Shown here in pieces: positions 48,956-56,828 of a stretch of DNA of 64,000 nucleotides (position 1 is its first letter; every line of letters begins with the position of its first letter). The stretch is taken from NCBI RefSeq assembly GCF_002797815.1, contig NZ_PGFJ01000001.1, positions 2,170,001 through 2,234,000 on the forward strand. Reading direction: 5' to 3'. The notes under the pieces are model-generated. The model made no database searches. It worked only from the letters and a program-made list of their open reading frames with translations, and was not told the origin of the DNA. The stretch comes from Mucilaginibacter auburnensis (GTDB taxonomy: Bacteria; Bacteroidota; Bacteroidia; Sphingobacteriales; Sphingobacteriaceae). Made by a program: the position numbers and the translations under genes.

Positions 48956-50099
48956 AAAACATGCCTCGTTGGTACGTCCGCAAACAGGCAATTTTGGTCG
49001 TAATGAATGGGCTATAGTTGGCGCACCATGCGTTAATATCAAGTTATTGGCTAATGACGTTATTCAGGCTTTATCAACAGAATATAAATGCGCTTATGTA
49101 GATGCCTCGCATAATGATGAGGTAGTTTCATTACCTGGCCGTTTAGCGGCTGGTGCCTGCCTGGAATATGTTGATCAGCAAAATTACCACCAGTTTAGCT
49201 ATACAAGTGTTTCTCCATTTGACATTAAACAGCAGTTTTTAGCAGCAGACGCAGTGTTTGTTAATGGCAATCATCATCAGGCTAATGCACAGGTGGTGGT
49301 CATTCATCCAAACAAGATGGCATCACTGCAAAAACGAGTGGATCAACTAACCAATGTGCAGTTGATTTTACTTGCAGAAGGCGTTGATGATGTTTTTGAG
49401 TTTATAAAAGAAGCGCTACCAAATTGGCAAGCTATACCCACATATTCACTCAATAATACAGAAGCTATCATTGCTTTTTTTAAAACACAATTGACAGCAA
49501 ATAAACCTGCTTTGAAAGGTTTGGTATTGGCGGGAGGAAAAAGCCTGCGCATGGGACAGGATAAAGGCGCGCTAAAATGGCACGGTGCGGAGCAACGCCT
49601 ACACATAGCTGATATGCTTGCGGAATTTTGCAGCGAAGTTTGTATTTCGTGTCGTGCTGAGCAAAAAGCCGGGATAAATACTTCGTATAATTTACTTGAA
49701 GATACTTTTACAGATTTGGGGCCTTACGGAGCAATCTTATCAGCTTTCAGGCATGACCCCAATTCGGCATGGTTGGTGGTAGCCTGCGATCTTCCGTTGT
49801 TGGATAGGCAGAGTTTACAGCATCTTACCATCAATCGCGATGCATCGGCTTTTGCTACAGCGTTTAAAAACGAAGAGCAGGGTTTCCCTGAACCGCTAAT
49901 TACTATTTGGGAACCTAAATCATACCCGCGTTTACTGGCATGGTTGGCGCAAGGTTACTCTTGTCCCCGCAAGGTGCTTATCAATAGTGATATCAAGCTT
50001 ATTCAGCCTTTAGATGAAATTGCACTTACCAATGTGAACACTCCTGAAGAAATGAAAGAGATAATATCTCATCTTGAAGGTTCAAAAATACAGCCGTAA
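48936..50099 (+). CDS. mobA: MobA guanylyltransferase with a degenerate MobB-like N-terminal domain
   Basis: A 387-residue fusion. The C-terminal part from about residue 190 is MobA-like: GLVLAGGKSLRMGQDKGALKWHG (198-220) for GTP and Mg, LLEDTFTDLGPYGAI, VACDLPLLDRQSL, and EEMKEI near the end. The N-terminal part (about 1-185) has the outline of MobB (a GTP-binding P-loop NTPase that helps attach GMP to molybdopterin) but the P-loop reads GAPCVNIKLL (29-38) instead of GxxxxGK(S/T), so nucleotide binding is probably lost. A strong AGGAGG five bases before the GTG at 48936 supports this start. It overlaps moaC by 20 nt and moeB by 1 nt. Confidence 0.8.
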   Translation: MTLKDHKKHASLVRPQTGNFGRNEWAIVGAPCVNIKLLANDVIQALSTEYKCAYVDASHNDEVVSLPGRLAAGACLEYVDQQNYHQFSYTSVSPFDIKQQFLAADAVFVNGNHHQANAQVVVIHPNKMASLQKRVDQLTNVQLILLAEGVDDVFEFIKEALPNWQAIPTYSLNNTEAIIAFFKTQLTANKPALKGLVLAGGKSLRMGQDKGALKWHGAEQRLHIADMLAEFCSEVCISCRAEQKAGINTSYNLLEDTFTDLGPYGAILSAFRHDPNSAWLVVACDLPLLDRQSLQHLTINRDASAFATAFKNEEQGFPEPLITIWEPKSYPRLLAWLAQGYSCPRKVLINSDIKLIQPLDEIALTNVNTPEEMKEIISHLEGSKIQP

Positions 50100-51169
50100 T
50101 GGATAGTGACGATTTAAGATATAGTTGCCAGATAGCTTTGCCGGGTTTCGGGGAAGATGGGCAACAATTGATAAAACAAGCTAAGGTGTTGATAGTAGGA
50201 GCAGGTGGATTAGGGTGCCCCGCTGCGCAATACCTGGTTGCTGCAGGTGTTGGCACTATTGGCATTGCAGACTTTGATGTGGTAAGTACAAGCAATCTCC
50301 ACAGGCAAATACTTTATACTTCGGCAGATGTCGGCAAAAAGAAAGTCAGTATAGCTGCTGAAAAACTAAGTCAGCAAAATCCAACCGTTCAAATTATAGC
50401 TTACGATGTTAGAATAACGTCTGATAATGTTATGGACACAATAAGCGGTTATGATATTGTGTTAGATGGTACAGACAATTTTGAAACACGTTACTTGCTC
50501 AATGATGCTTGTGTACTTACAGGTAAACCTATTGTTTATGGAGCTATTTATCAATATGAAGGGCAAGCGGCGTTGTGGAACGTTAACAATGCGGATGGAA
50601 CATTTTCGCCTAATTACAGGGATCTATATCCAAAAGTGAATGCTGCTTTAGTACCTAACTGTGCCGATGGGGGAGTTATACCAACGCTTGCCGGTATTAT
50701 TGGCTGCATTCAGGCTAATGAGGTGATAAAATATATTGTTAGATCTGGCGATTTGCTCGTGGGTAAAGTTTTAGTTTTTGACGCGCTTGCGCTGCAAAGT
50801 AGGGTTATAAAAATTGGAAACGTTACGCAAACCAACATAAAAGACATTCAGCCAACTCAATTAACATCCTTAATGACAATTGCCGAGGTTAAAGTAGGTT
50901 TAGCAGAAAATAAGCTCGAGCTGGTAGACATCCGCACCGATCAGGAGCGTGATGTGATAGATATAGGCGGATTTCATTTTGAGGCCGACGAGTTTGAAGA
51001 GTATGAAACGTATTTAAATAGCCCTGCTGTCAAAGTTCTGTACTGTTCATCAGGTAAGCGCAGTGCCGAAGCCGTAAAGGCCATAAAGCAAAAATGGCCC
51101 AGTGCAAAAGTATTCTCAATGGAAGGTGGGCTAAAGGCTTGGTTTGAGTTTGAAAAACATGCTAATTGA
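50099..51169 (+). CDS. moeB: MoeB/ThiF-like sulfur-carrier adenylyltransferase with C-terminal rhodanese domain
   Basis: A 356-residue E1-like enzyme that adenylates the MoaD C terminus for sulfur loading. Seen: ILIVGAGGLGCPAAQYLVAAGVGTIGIADFDVV (in part, ATP-binding glycine loop near 30-40), SNLHRQILY, DGTDNFETRYLLNDAC and the conserved PNCADGGVIPTLAGIIG. The CYRC-type zinc pair of E. coli MoeB is absent (NYRD) and I see no second CxxC pair. A rhodanese domain follows (about 260-354) with active-site Cys in YCSSGKRSAEAV, suitable for persulfide transfer to MoaD. It is last in the plus-strand operon; moaE-moaD face it. Confidence 0.87.
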   Translation: MDSDDLRYSCQIALPGFGEDGQQLIKQAKVLIVGAGGLGCPAAQYLVAAGVGTIGIADFDVVSTSNLHRQILYTSADVGKKKVSIAAEKLSQQNPTVQIIAYDVRITSDNVMDTISGYDIVLDGTDNFETRYLLNDACVLTGKPIVYGAIYQYEGQAALWNVNNADGTFSPNYRDLYPKVNAALVPNCADGGVIPTLAGIIGCIQANEVIKYIVRSGDLLVGKVLVFDALALQSRVIKIGNVTQTNIKDIQPTQLTSLMTIAEVKVGLAENKLELVDIRTDQERDVIDIGGFHFEADEFEEYETYLNSPAVKVLYCSSGKRSAEAVKAIKQKWPSAKVFSMEGGLKAWFEFEKHAN

Positions 51170-51177
51170 AAAACTAA

Positions 51178-51597
51178 CTAAGGGTGCGCGGCTACCCAAA
51201 CAGCTCCATCTTCAAAAAATTCTTTTTTCCAGATTGGAACAGTTTCTTTTAAAGTATCTATAATATACCGGCAGGCATCAAAGGCAGCGCCGCGATGAGC
51301 TGCGGCTACAGCAATAATTACAGGTACTTCGCCAACCTGTAAAACACCGGTACGGTGGTGGATCAGTATTTTTTGTACCGGCCACTTGTCAAAGGCTTGT
51401 TCGGCGATTTTTTCCATTTCGGTCAACGCCATAACTTCATAAGCCTCAAATTCAAGCCGTACAACAGTTTTACCTTTTGTAGCGTTACGAACCGTTCCAA
51501 TGAAAACATCTATGCCACCGCAATCTGGCGACATAACCCAATTGGTACAGTGCTGTATATCTAAAGCATGGGACGATATTTTTATATCAATATTCAT
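51178..51597 (-). CDS. moaE: Molybdopterin synthase catalytic subunit (MoaE)
   Basis: A 139-residue large subunit of molybdopterin synthase. Seen: GGIDVFIGTVRNATKGKTVVRLEFEAYEVMALTEMEKIA (in part), ILIHHRTGVLQVGEVPVIIAVAAAHRGAAFDACRYIIDTLKETVPIWKKEFF (in part) with active-site Lys residues in the KETVPIWKKE segment. ATG at 51597 chosen; a GTG at 51609 gives an 8-nt overlap with moaD. It forms a minus-strand pair with moaD, convergent with the main Moco operon. Confidence 0.92.
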   Translation of the reverse strand: MNIDIKISSHALDIQHCTNWVMSPDCGGIDVFIGTVRNATKGKTVVRLEFEAYEVMALTEMEKIAEQAFDKWPVQKILIHHRTGVLQVGEVPVIIAVAAAHRGAAFDACRYIIDTLKETVPIWKKEFFEDGAVWVAAHP

Positions 51598-51601
51598 GGT
51601 T

Positions 51602-51844
51602 TTATCCACCGCTAACAGGAGGGATGATGGCTATCTCATCGCGCTCGTGTATGGTGTCTCCGTCTAAAGCATATTCGTTATTGACCGCTATCATATAAGT
51701 AGCGAGTTGTTTTAAACGCGGATAGCGCTGCTCTAGGTCGTATTTCAGGTTAGATACAGTTGCATCGTTCTGCAATTGCGCAGAAATAACTGACCCATTG
51801 AAGATCTCTTTAGCAATACCAAATGCAAGAACTTTTATTTCCAT
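51602..51844 (-). CDS. moaD: Molybdopterin synthase sulfur-carrier subunit (MoaD)
   Basis: An 80-residue ubiquitin-like protein whose C terminus IPPVSGG ends in the diglycine that is adenylated by MoeB and thiocarboxylated. N-terminal KVLAFGIAKEIF and VSNLKYDLEQRYPRLKQL fit MoaD. Its ATG at 51844 opens the moaD-moaE minus-strand unit; the short interval upstream is shared with the Cys-leader/redoxin unit on the plus strand. Confidence 0.92.
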   Translation of the reverse strand: MEIKVLAFGIAKEIFNGSVISAQLQNDATVSNLKYDLEQRYPRLKQLATYMIAVNNEYALDGDTIHERDEIAIIPPVSGG

Positions 51845-51932
51845 CCCTTCACGGCTTTATGCAAATATGCTTATTAGGTTCAACACATTAAAATTATTAA
51901 GCATTTACCTGATGATTGGGTCTGGAAAATAG

Positions 51933-51954
51933 TTTGTAAAATAAGATTTACAAA
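51933..51954 (+). promoter_or_regulatory. Candidate operator, perfect 8-bp inverted repeat
   Basis: TTTGTAAA (51933-51940), 6-nt spacer, TTTACAAA (51947-51954): a perfect inverted repeat about 45-50 bases before the expected start point of the leader transcript (TAnnTTTG box at 51985). The spacing suits a dimeric regulator; it does not match the N6 TGTGA/TCACA arrangement of CRP exactly. Confidence 0.5.
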
Positions 51955-51984
51955 AAAAATATATAATGTATACCGATTTAGTAG

Positions 51985-51992
51985 TATATTTG
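51985..51992 (+). promoter_or_regulatory. Putative -7 element of the Cys-leader/redoxin unit
   Basis: TATATTTG matches TAnnTTTG; initiation near 51999, 20 bases before the leader ATG (52019). No standard -33 element is seen, fitting dependence on an activator at 51933-51954. Confidence 0.45.
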
Positions 51993-52018
51993 TTGTGTTA
52001 AATAAATGCAACCGTAAA

Positions 52019-52105
52019 ATGAATATTTTTAACCATAAATGTATTGCTAATGCCGGATCGGCCTATCAGGACTTTTATGGATTGAGTAATTGTTGTAGTA
52101 GTTAA
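52019..52105 (+). CDS. 28-codon leader ORF ending in Cys-Cys-Ser-Ser
   Basis: ATG at 52019 to TAA at 52103-52105 encodes a 28-residue peptide MNIFNHKCIANA...DFYGLSNCCSS with three cysteines, two adjacent four and three codons from the end (TGT TGT, 52091-52096). It lies between a TAnnTTTG box and the redoxin gene, 40 bases before the redoxin ATG, and a 10-bp hairpin begins 2 bases after the Cys codons. This is the architecture of a regulatory leader peptide that could sense cysteinyl-tRNA supply or redox state. I know no named family. It is too short for reliable coding statistics. Confidence 0.6.
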   Translation: MNIFNHKCIANAGSAYQDFYGLSNCCSS

Positions 52106-52127
52106 TACGCGCGAAAATATTAACTAC
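52098..52127 (+). promoter_or_regulatory. Attenuator-like hairpin after the Cys codons
   Basis: Perfect 10-bp stem (52098-52107 with 52118-52127, 10-nt loop CGCGCGAAAA) that includes the leader stop codon in its left arm. It starts 2 bases past the tandem Cys codons and is followed by a short T-stretch (ACTTTT), 18 bases before the redoxin ATG, so it could act as attenuator or sequester the initiation region depending on ribosome position. Confidence 0.55.
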
Positions 52128-52145
52128 ACTTTTAACTGAAATGCA

Positions 52146-52793
52146 ATGAAAACCACAATAGAAACTACATATCCAGAATTTGATTTGCTTGAAGCAAGCA
52201 TTGACAGAGATCTTTCTTATAACAATTACCAATCATTAAAACCCGCTCAAAAAGGCTCTTTGATTTCCAACATCAATTTTGATTTTTCTTATGATAAATG
52301 GGTGAGTTTTAATAATGGCATTGTTAATGAAGACTTTGTAGCAACAAAGCAAGTGTTGGGAAAACCACTCGTTTTAAGTTTTTACTCCAATTATTGGAAT
52401 GGTAAAGGTGTTGATTATTTAAAACAACTAAGTTCGCTAAGCAAGCAGGTTAAATCAAACGGTGGTAATTTGGTGGTAGTTAGCGCTGAAGCTGTTAGCG
52501 AGGACCTGATTAACCTAGCTTTTGAAAATAACCTCAGCCTTTCTTTCTATTTCGACCCTAACAACAGCATTGCAGATCAATTTGGAGTTTACTCTGATAA
52601 CGATCCTATATGGAACTGGTTCTCAGGTATTGATAATAACGTACCATTGTTGTCAACTTTTGTTATCAGTGCTGAAAAGAGTATTGTATTTAACCACAAC
52701 TACCGTGATTATGCGGAAACCTTGCCGGCCAATGAACTTTTAAACGCAGTAGGTGAATCCGCTTATATGCGCAAATTATTGCTATCAGCATAA
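52146..52793 (+). CDS. Redoxin-fold protein without cysteine
   Basis: A 215-residue protein with an AhpC/TSA/redoxin-like thioredoxin fold: VLGKPLVLSFYSNYWNGKGVDYLKQL aligns with the peroxidatic strand-loop-helix (residues about 74-99), then NLVVVSAEA, FYFDPNNSIADQFGVYSDNDPIWNW, and FVISAEKSIVFNHNY. I count no Cys in the entire protein, so it cannot be a thiol peroxidase; the catalytic site has Ser/Asn/Tyr instead. It may be a sensor, scaffold or a repurposed binding protein. It is preceded by the leader ORF and hairpin and followed by a terminator, forming a single-gene unit. Confidence 0.72.
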   Translation: MKTTIETTYPEFDLLEASIDRDLSYNNYQSLKPAQKGSLISNINFDFSYDKWVSFNNGIVNEDFVATKQVLGKPLVLSFYSNYWNGKGVDYLKQLSSLSKQVKSNGGNLVVVSAEAVSEDLINLAFENNLSLSFYFDPNNSIADQFGVYSDNDPIWNWFSGIDNNVPLLSTFVISAEKSIVFNHNYRDYAETLPANELLNAVGESAYMRKLLLSA

Positions 52794-52813
52794 GTTTTTC
52801 ATTCATATTATAT

Positions 52814-52842
52814 AAGCCGGTTGTTTTGCATCCGGCTTTTTT
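52814..52842 (+). terminator. Terminator of the redoxin unit
   Basis: Seven-bp stem (52814-52820 with 52832-52838, 11-nt loop) ending in a run of six T. Confidence 0.75.
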
Positions 52843-52895
52843 GTTGCTTTTAAACTTTGTCAAAACTGTGGGTGCACTTATCTCGTTGATGGGTT

Positions 52896-53786
52896 ATGCG
52901 CTACATCATTAAAACTTTCATTTGCATGGTTATTTTGTTGCTTAACAAAAGTGTTAAAGCTCAACCTCAGCAAATAACTGAACAAATACTGGTTGATGGA
53001 ACGAAGCGTAAGTTGATAACATATATACCACAAAACAACAGTAAGGAGCATATGCCAGTAGTTATTGCCCTTCATGGCGGTTTTGCAACACCTAAAGCGA
53101 TGTTTAGGCTGGCGAATTTTAAATCATTGGCTGATAAAGAGAAATTTATTGTGGTGTGCCCGGCATCAAAGCGTTTTTGGCATGACGGCGCTGATACTAA
53201 AGGCATTGATGATGTTAAGTTTATTGACGTGCTTATTAGTCACGTAGTTGAAAAATATCACGCTGACGCTCAACGTATATATGTTACCGGAATTTCAAAC
53301 GGTGGTTTCATGACTACACGCTTAGCTTGCCAGTTATCAAATCGTATAGCGGCTATTGCTGTTGTTGCAGCTACCTTAGATAAAGAGGCGGGATATGCGC
53401 CCAAAAAGCCAATGCCTGTAATGTACATACATGGTACCCGTGACCCAATTGTGAGCTACAATGGAGGCAAACTTTTTGGCCGCAAAATATATTCGCACCC
53501 TGAGGTTATTGAGAAATGGGTTTTGTTAAATGCATGTTCTCCAGAACCTACTCAAACGGAGATTCTTGATAGTAGGCATGATGGTACAATGATTTTCAAG
53601 CAGGAGTACATCAATAAACAAAACGGAATAAAAGTTATAAGTTACACCATAGGTAATGGCGGCCATACCTGGCCCAATGGTAGACAATATTTCCCTGAAT
53701 TTCTTATTGGTAAAACCACGCGCAATCTGGATGGTTGCGAGGTGATATGGAATTTCTTTAAGGCTTATAAAAAGCAATTAAATTAA
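52896..53786 (+). CDS. Secreted esterase, LpqC/PHB-depolymerase family
   Basis: A 296-residue alpha/beta-hydrolase with signal peptide (cleavage near VKAQ, about residue 22). Seen: PVVIALHGGFATPKAM (oxyanion region), nucleophile motif VTGISNGGFMTTRLACQL (Gly-x-Ser-x-Gly, Ser at about 135), MPVMYIHGTRDPIVSYNGG (catalytic Asp region) and GGHTWPNG (catalytic His). This pattern is shared by polyhydroxybutyrate depolymerases, LpqC and feruloyl esterases; substrate is undetermined. Transcribed alone. Confidence 0.83.
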   Translation: MRYIIKTFICMVILLLNKSVKAQPQQITEQILVDGTKRKLITYIPQNNSKEHMPVVIALHGGFATPKAMFRLANFKSLADKEKFIVVCPASKRFWHDGADTKGIDDVKFIDVLISHVVEKYHADAQRIYVTGISNGGFMTTRLACQLSNRIAAIAVVAATLDKEAGYAPKKPMPVMYIHGTRDPIVSYNGGKLFGRKIYSHPEVIEKWVLLNACSPEPTQTEILDSRHDGTMIFKQEYINKQNGIKVISYTIGNGGHTWPNGRQYFPEFLIGKTTRNLDGCEVIWNFFKAYKKQLN

Positions 53787-53900
53787 AATAACAGCGTTTT
53801 TATTAGCTGTAACAGCATTTATAAATATCTTAGCACCGCAAACACTATATTTTACAATGCACCGCAAAACAATTGTCGTGACATTTGTTATCACCTGGAA

Positions 53901-55199
53901 ATGAATATGAGTGCACCGTTAACAGCAGATAGGATAAAGCAGCTACAAGAGCAAAAGCTTAAACAACTGCTTACATATATTCATCAGAATTCCCCTTTTT
54001 ACCGCGAAATATTCAGCAGTAAGAACATTAGTATTGATGTAATAAATAGTTTAGAAGATCTTACTTTACTTCCTGTAACGCACAAGGAAGATTTGCAACA
54101 AGGCAATGATGATTTTTTGTGCGTGCCTAAAAAACAAGTAATTGAGTATGCTTCAACATCAGGAACTTTAGGCAGCCCCGTTACAATTGCACTTACAGAG
54201 AACGACCTTAACAGGCTCACAATCAATGAATATAACTCGTTTAAATGTGCCGATGGTTCTGAAGAAGATGTTTATCAGCTAATGCTTACGCTTGATAGGC
54301 AATTTATGGCCGGTATTGCCTATTACTCGGGCTTGCGCAAACTTGGTGCAGGTATAATCAGGTTGGGTCCTGGTGTTCCTGCTATGCAACTGGAAACCAT
54401 ACAACGCTTAAAACCCACAGCTATAGTAGCAGTGCCATCTTTTATTTTGAAGTTGATACAGTTTGCTAAAGAAAATAATGTTGATTTGAATACAACATCT
54501 GTTAAAAAAGCCATTTGTATAGGAGAGAATATCCGGAATACCGACTATTCATTTAACATACTTGGAAAAAAAATAACAGAGAATTGGAGTATTCAACTGT
54601 ACTCAACTTATGCATCAACCGAAATGCAAACCGCATTTACAGAATGTAGTCAAGGCAACGGCGGTCATTTACAACCTGAATTGTTAATTGCTGAATTGCT
54701 TGATGATGATAACCAGCCTGTTCCGCCAAATACCCCAGGTGAATTAACAATTACGACCTTAGGGGTAGAAGGTATGCCGCTGCTTCGCTACAAAACCGGC
54801 GATATATGCATGTACAATGAGGAGCCCTGTGCTTGTGGTAGAAGCGGAATGCGACTTTCGCCCATCATCGGCCGTAAAAAGCAAATGATTAAGTTTAAGG
54901 GTACCACCCTGTATCCGCCGGCCTTGTTTGATCTGCTAAACGAAATGGAAGAGGTGCTTGACTACGTTGTTGAAGTTTACTCGAACGAGATAGGAATGGA
55001 TGAAGTGTTACTTCATTTATTGCCACTTAATGAAAACAAAGCCAGCGATAACCGCATACGCGCATATTTGCAAGCGAGGTTACGTGTTAGCCCTCAAGTA
55101 AACTACGTTGGAGTGGAGCAGTTGCAGAAAATACAGTTCCCTGAATCAGTAAGGAAAGCGGTTAAATTCATTGACAGGCGGGCTAAGATCAACACCTGA
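53901..55199 (+). CDS. Phenylacetate-CoA-ligase-like adenylate-forming enzyme
   Basis: A 432-residue member of the AMP-binding (ANL) superfamily of PaaK type. Seen: YASTSGTLGSPVTIALT (P-loop, about 90-106), YSTYASTEMQTAFTECSQ (about 230-247), LRYKTGDICMYNEEPCACGRSGMRLSPIIGR (about 300-330, A8-like core) and IKFKGTTLYPPALFDLLNEMEEVLDYVVEVYS as C-terminal lid. It would activate an aromatic acid, here plausibly a cinnamic/coumaric acid made by the lyase encoded next, for loading on an acyl carrier protein or CoA. It leads a five-gene run (ligase, lyase, reductase, dehydratase, ketosynthase) with 86 bp before the lyase start and 0-1 bp thereafter. Confidence 0.8.
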   Translation: MNMSAPLTADRIKQLQEQKLKQLLTYIHQNSPFYREIFSSKNISIDVINSLEDLTLLPVTHKEDLQQGNDDFLCVPKKQVIEYASTSGTLGSPVTIALTENDLNRLTINEYNSFKCADGSEEDVYQLMLTLDRQFMAGIAYYSGLRKLGAGIIRLGPGVPAMQLETIQRLKPTAIVAVPSFILKLIQFAKENNVDLNTTSVKKAICIGENIRNTDYSFNILGKKITENWSIQLYSTYASTEMQTAFTECSQGNGGHLQPELLIAELLDDDNQPVPPNTPGELTITTLGVEGMPLLRYKTGDICMYNEEPCACGRSGMRLSPIIGRKKQMIKFKGTTLYPPALFDLLNEMEEVLDYVVEVYSNEIGMDEVLLHLLPLNENKASDNRIRAYLQARLRVSPQVNYVGVEQLQKIQFPESVRKAVKFIDRRAKINT

Positions 55200-55285
55200 T
55201 GTGGTTTTAGTAACATCTGATTATAGCTATACTATCATATATTTATACATTTACCCATTAATTAAAATAACACCACCATTTGCCC

Positions 55286-56827
55286 ATGATACTTATTGGA
55301 CAAAGCAAACTCACACTTAAGGATTTTTCGGATATTGTATTTAGAAATGAAAAGGTTGAGTTAGATGCAGCGGCAATCAAAAATGTAAAGGACAACTTTG
55401 AGTTCCTTCAGAACTTTTCATCCAACAAATTAATATACGGAATAAATACCGGCTTCGGGCCAATGGCGCAATACAAGGTAAGCGAAGAGAATCTGCTGCA
55501 ACTACAGTATAATCTTATCCGCAGTCATAGCTCTGGTAATGGTGCTTTATTGTCGCCAACTTTTACTAAGGCTTTAATGATCGCCCGCTTAAACAGCCTC
55601 ATTCAAGGTTACTCTGGAGTGCATACCGATATAATTGAATTGCTTAAATCTTTAATTAATAACGATATAAGTCCGTGTGTTTTCGAGCATGGTGGTGTGG
55701 GTGCCAGTGGAGATTTGGTACAACTCGCTCACTTGGGCTTAGTATTAATAGGTGAGGGTGAAGTGGTTTATGAAGGAACGCTTCAAGCTACTGCTGATGT
55801 TTTTGCAAAGTTGAACATCAAGCCGCTCAGCATAAAGGTACGCGAGGGATTGGCTACAATAAATGGAACATCGGCCATGACCGGTATTGGCATGGTTAAC
55901 ATTGCTCAGGCTCATAAATTGCTAAACTGGTCTGTAATGTTCTCAGCCATGACCAATGAGGTGGTAAAGGCTTACGACGACCATTTTTCGCATGAGCTGA
56001 ACATTGTAAAGCATCACGAGGGGCAGAACAAAGTTGCAGCTACCTTCCGCAATATTTTACAGGGAAGTAAAATGATACGTAGTCGCACCGATCATCTTTA
56101 TCAGCCCGATAAAATAGGTCAGGAAGTTTTTGAGGATAAGGTGCAGGAGTATTACTCGTTACGATGTGTTACACAAGTGTTAGGACCTATTTTAGATACC
56201 ATCAATAATGCAGAACATGTTGTAGTGAATGAGTTAAATTCAGTTAATGATAATCCGGTTATTGACCATCATCACCAAAACGTTTTTCACGGCGGTAATT
56301 TCCATGGCGATTATGTTTCACTTGAGATGGATAAAATTAAAATTGCAATAGCCAAATTATCAATGCTTTCTGAGCGTCAGTTAAACTACTTGGTTAATGA
56401 TAAACTGAATCAAAAGTTTCCGCCATTTATGAATTTGGGTATTTTAGGCTTTAATTTTGGTATGCAAGGGGTACAGTTTACGGCCACTTCAACCGTTGCA
56501 GAAAATCAAACGCTTTCCTTCCCAATGTACGTGCATAGCATTCCAAATAATAATGATAATCAGGATATTGTAAGCATGGGCTGCAATGCTGCTTTAATTA
56601 CAGCAAAGGTTATTGATAATGCGTTCGCTGTTTTATCAATCCAGTTAATGACGCTTTTACAAGCGGTAGATTACCTGCAATGCGAAGCAGATATGTCGCC
56701 TGTAACGCGTCAGTTATATACAGATGTAAGGAAGATTTTTCCTAAGTTTATTGAAGATACGCCTAAATATAGAGATATAGAGCGTATTAAACAGTATTTA
56801 CAAACAAACACAGCATTAACAGCATAA
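55286..56827 (+). CDS. Aromatic amino acid ammonia-lyase (MIO enzyme)
   Basis: A 513-residue lyase of the HAL/PAL/TAL family that deaminates an aromatic amino acid to an unsaturated acid. The autocatalytic MIO triad Ala-Ser-Gly is at 140-142 in GGVGASGDLVQLAHLGL; the catalytic Tyr is at 51 in YGINTGFG; SVNDNPVID and FHGGNFHGDYVSLEMDK are further conserved motifs. The selectivity pair is Ser80-His81 in NLIRSHSSG, which resembles histidine lyases more than the His-Leu of classical tyrosine lyases. Neighbours (ligase, FabG, dehydratase, ketosynthase) point to tyrosine or phenylalanine lyase giving a polyene starter. The ATG at 55286 is preferred to the TTG at 55280. Confidence 0.87.
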   Translation: MILIGQSKLTLKDFSDIVFRNEKVELDAAAIKNVKDNFEFLQNFSSNKLIYGINTGFGPMAQYKVSEENLLQLQYNLIRSHSSGNGALLSPTFTKALMIARLNSLIQGYSGVHTDIIELLKSLINNDISPCVFEHGGVGASGDLVQLAHLGLVLIGEGEVVYEGTLQATADVFAKLNIKPLSIKVREGLATINGTSAMTGIGMVNIAQAHKLLNWSVMFSAMTNEVVKAYDDHFSHELNIVKHHEGQNKVAATFRNILQGSKMIRSRTDHLYQPDKIGQEVFEDKVQEYYSLRCVTQVLGPILDTINNAEHVVVNELNSVNDNPVIDHHHQNVFHGGNFHGDYVSLEMDKIKIAIAKLSMLSERQLNYLVNDKLNQKFPPFMNLGILGFNFGMQGVQFTATSTVAENQTLSFPMYVHSIPNNNDNQDIVSMGCNAALITAKVIDNAFAVLSIQLMTLLQAVDYLQCEADMSPVTRQLYTDVRKIFPKFIEDTPKYRDIERIKQYLQTNTALTA

Positions 56828-56828
56828 T

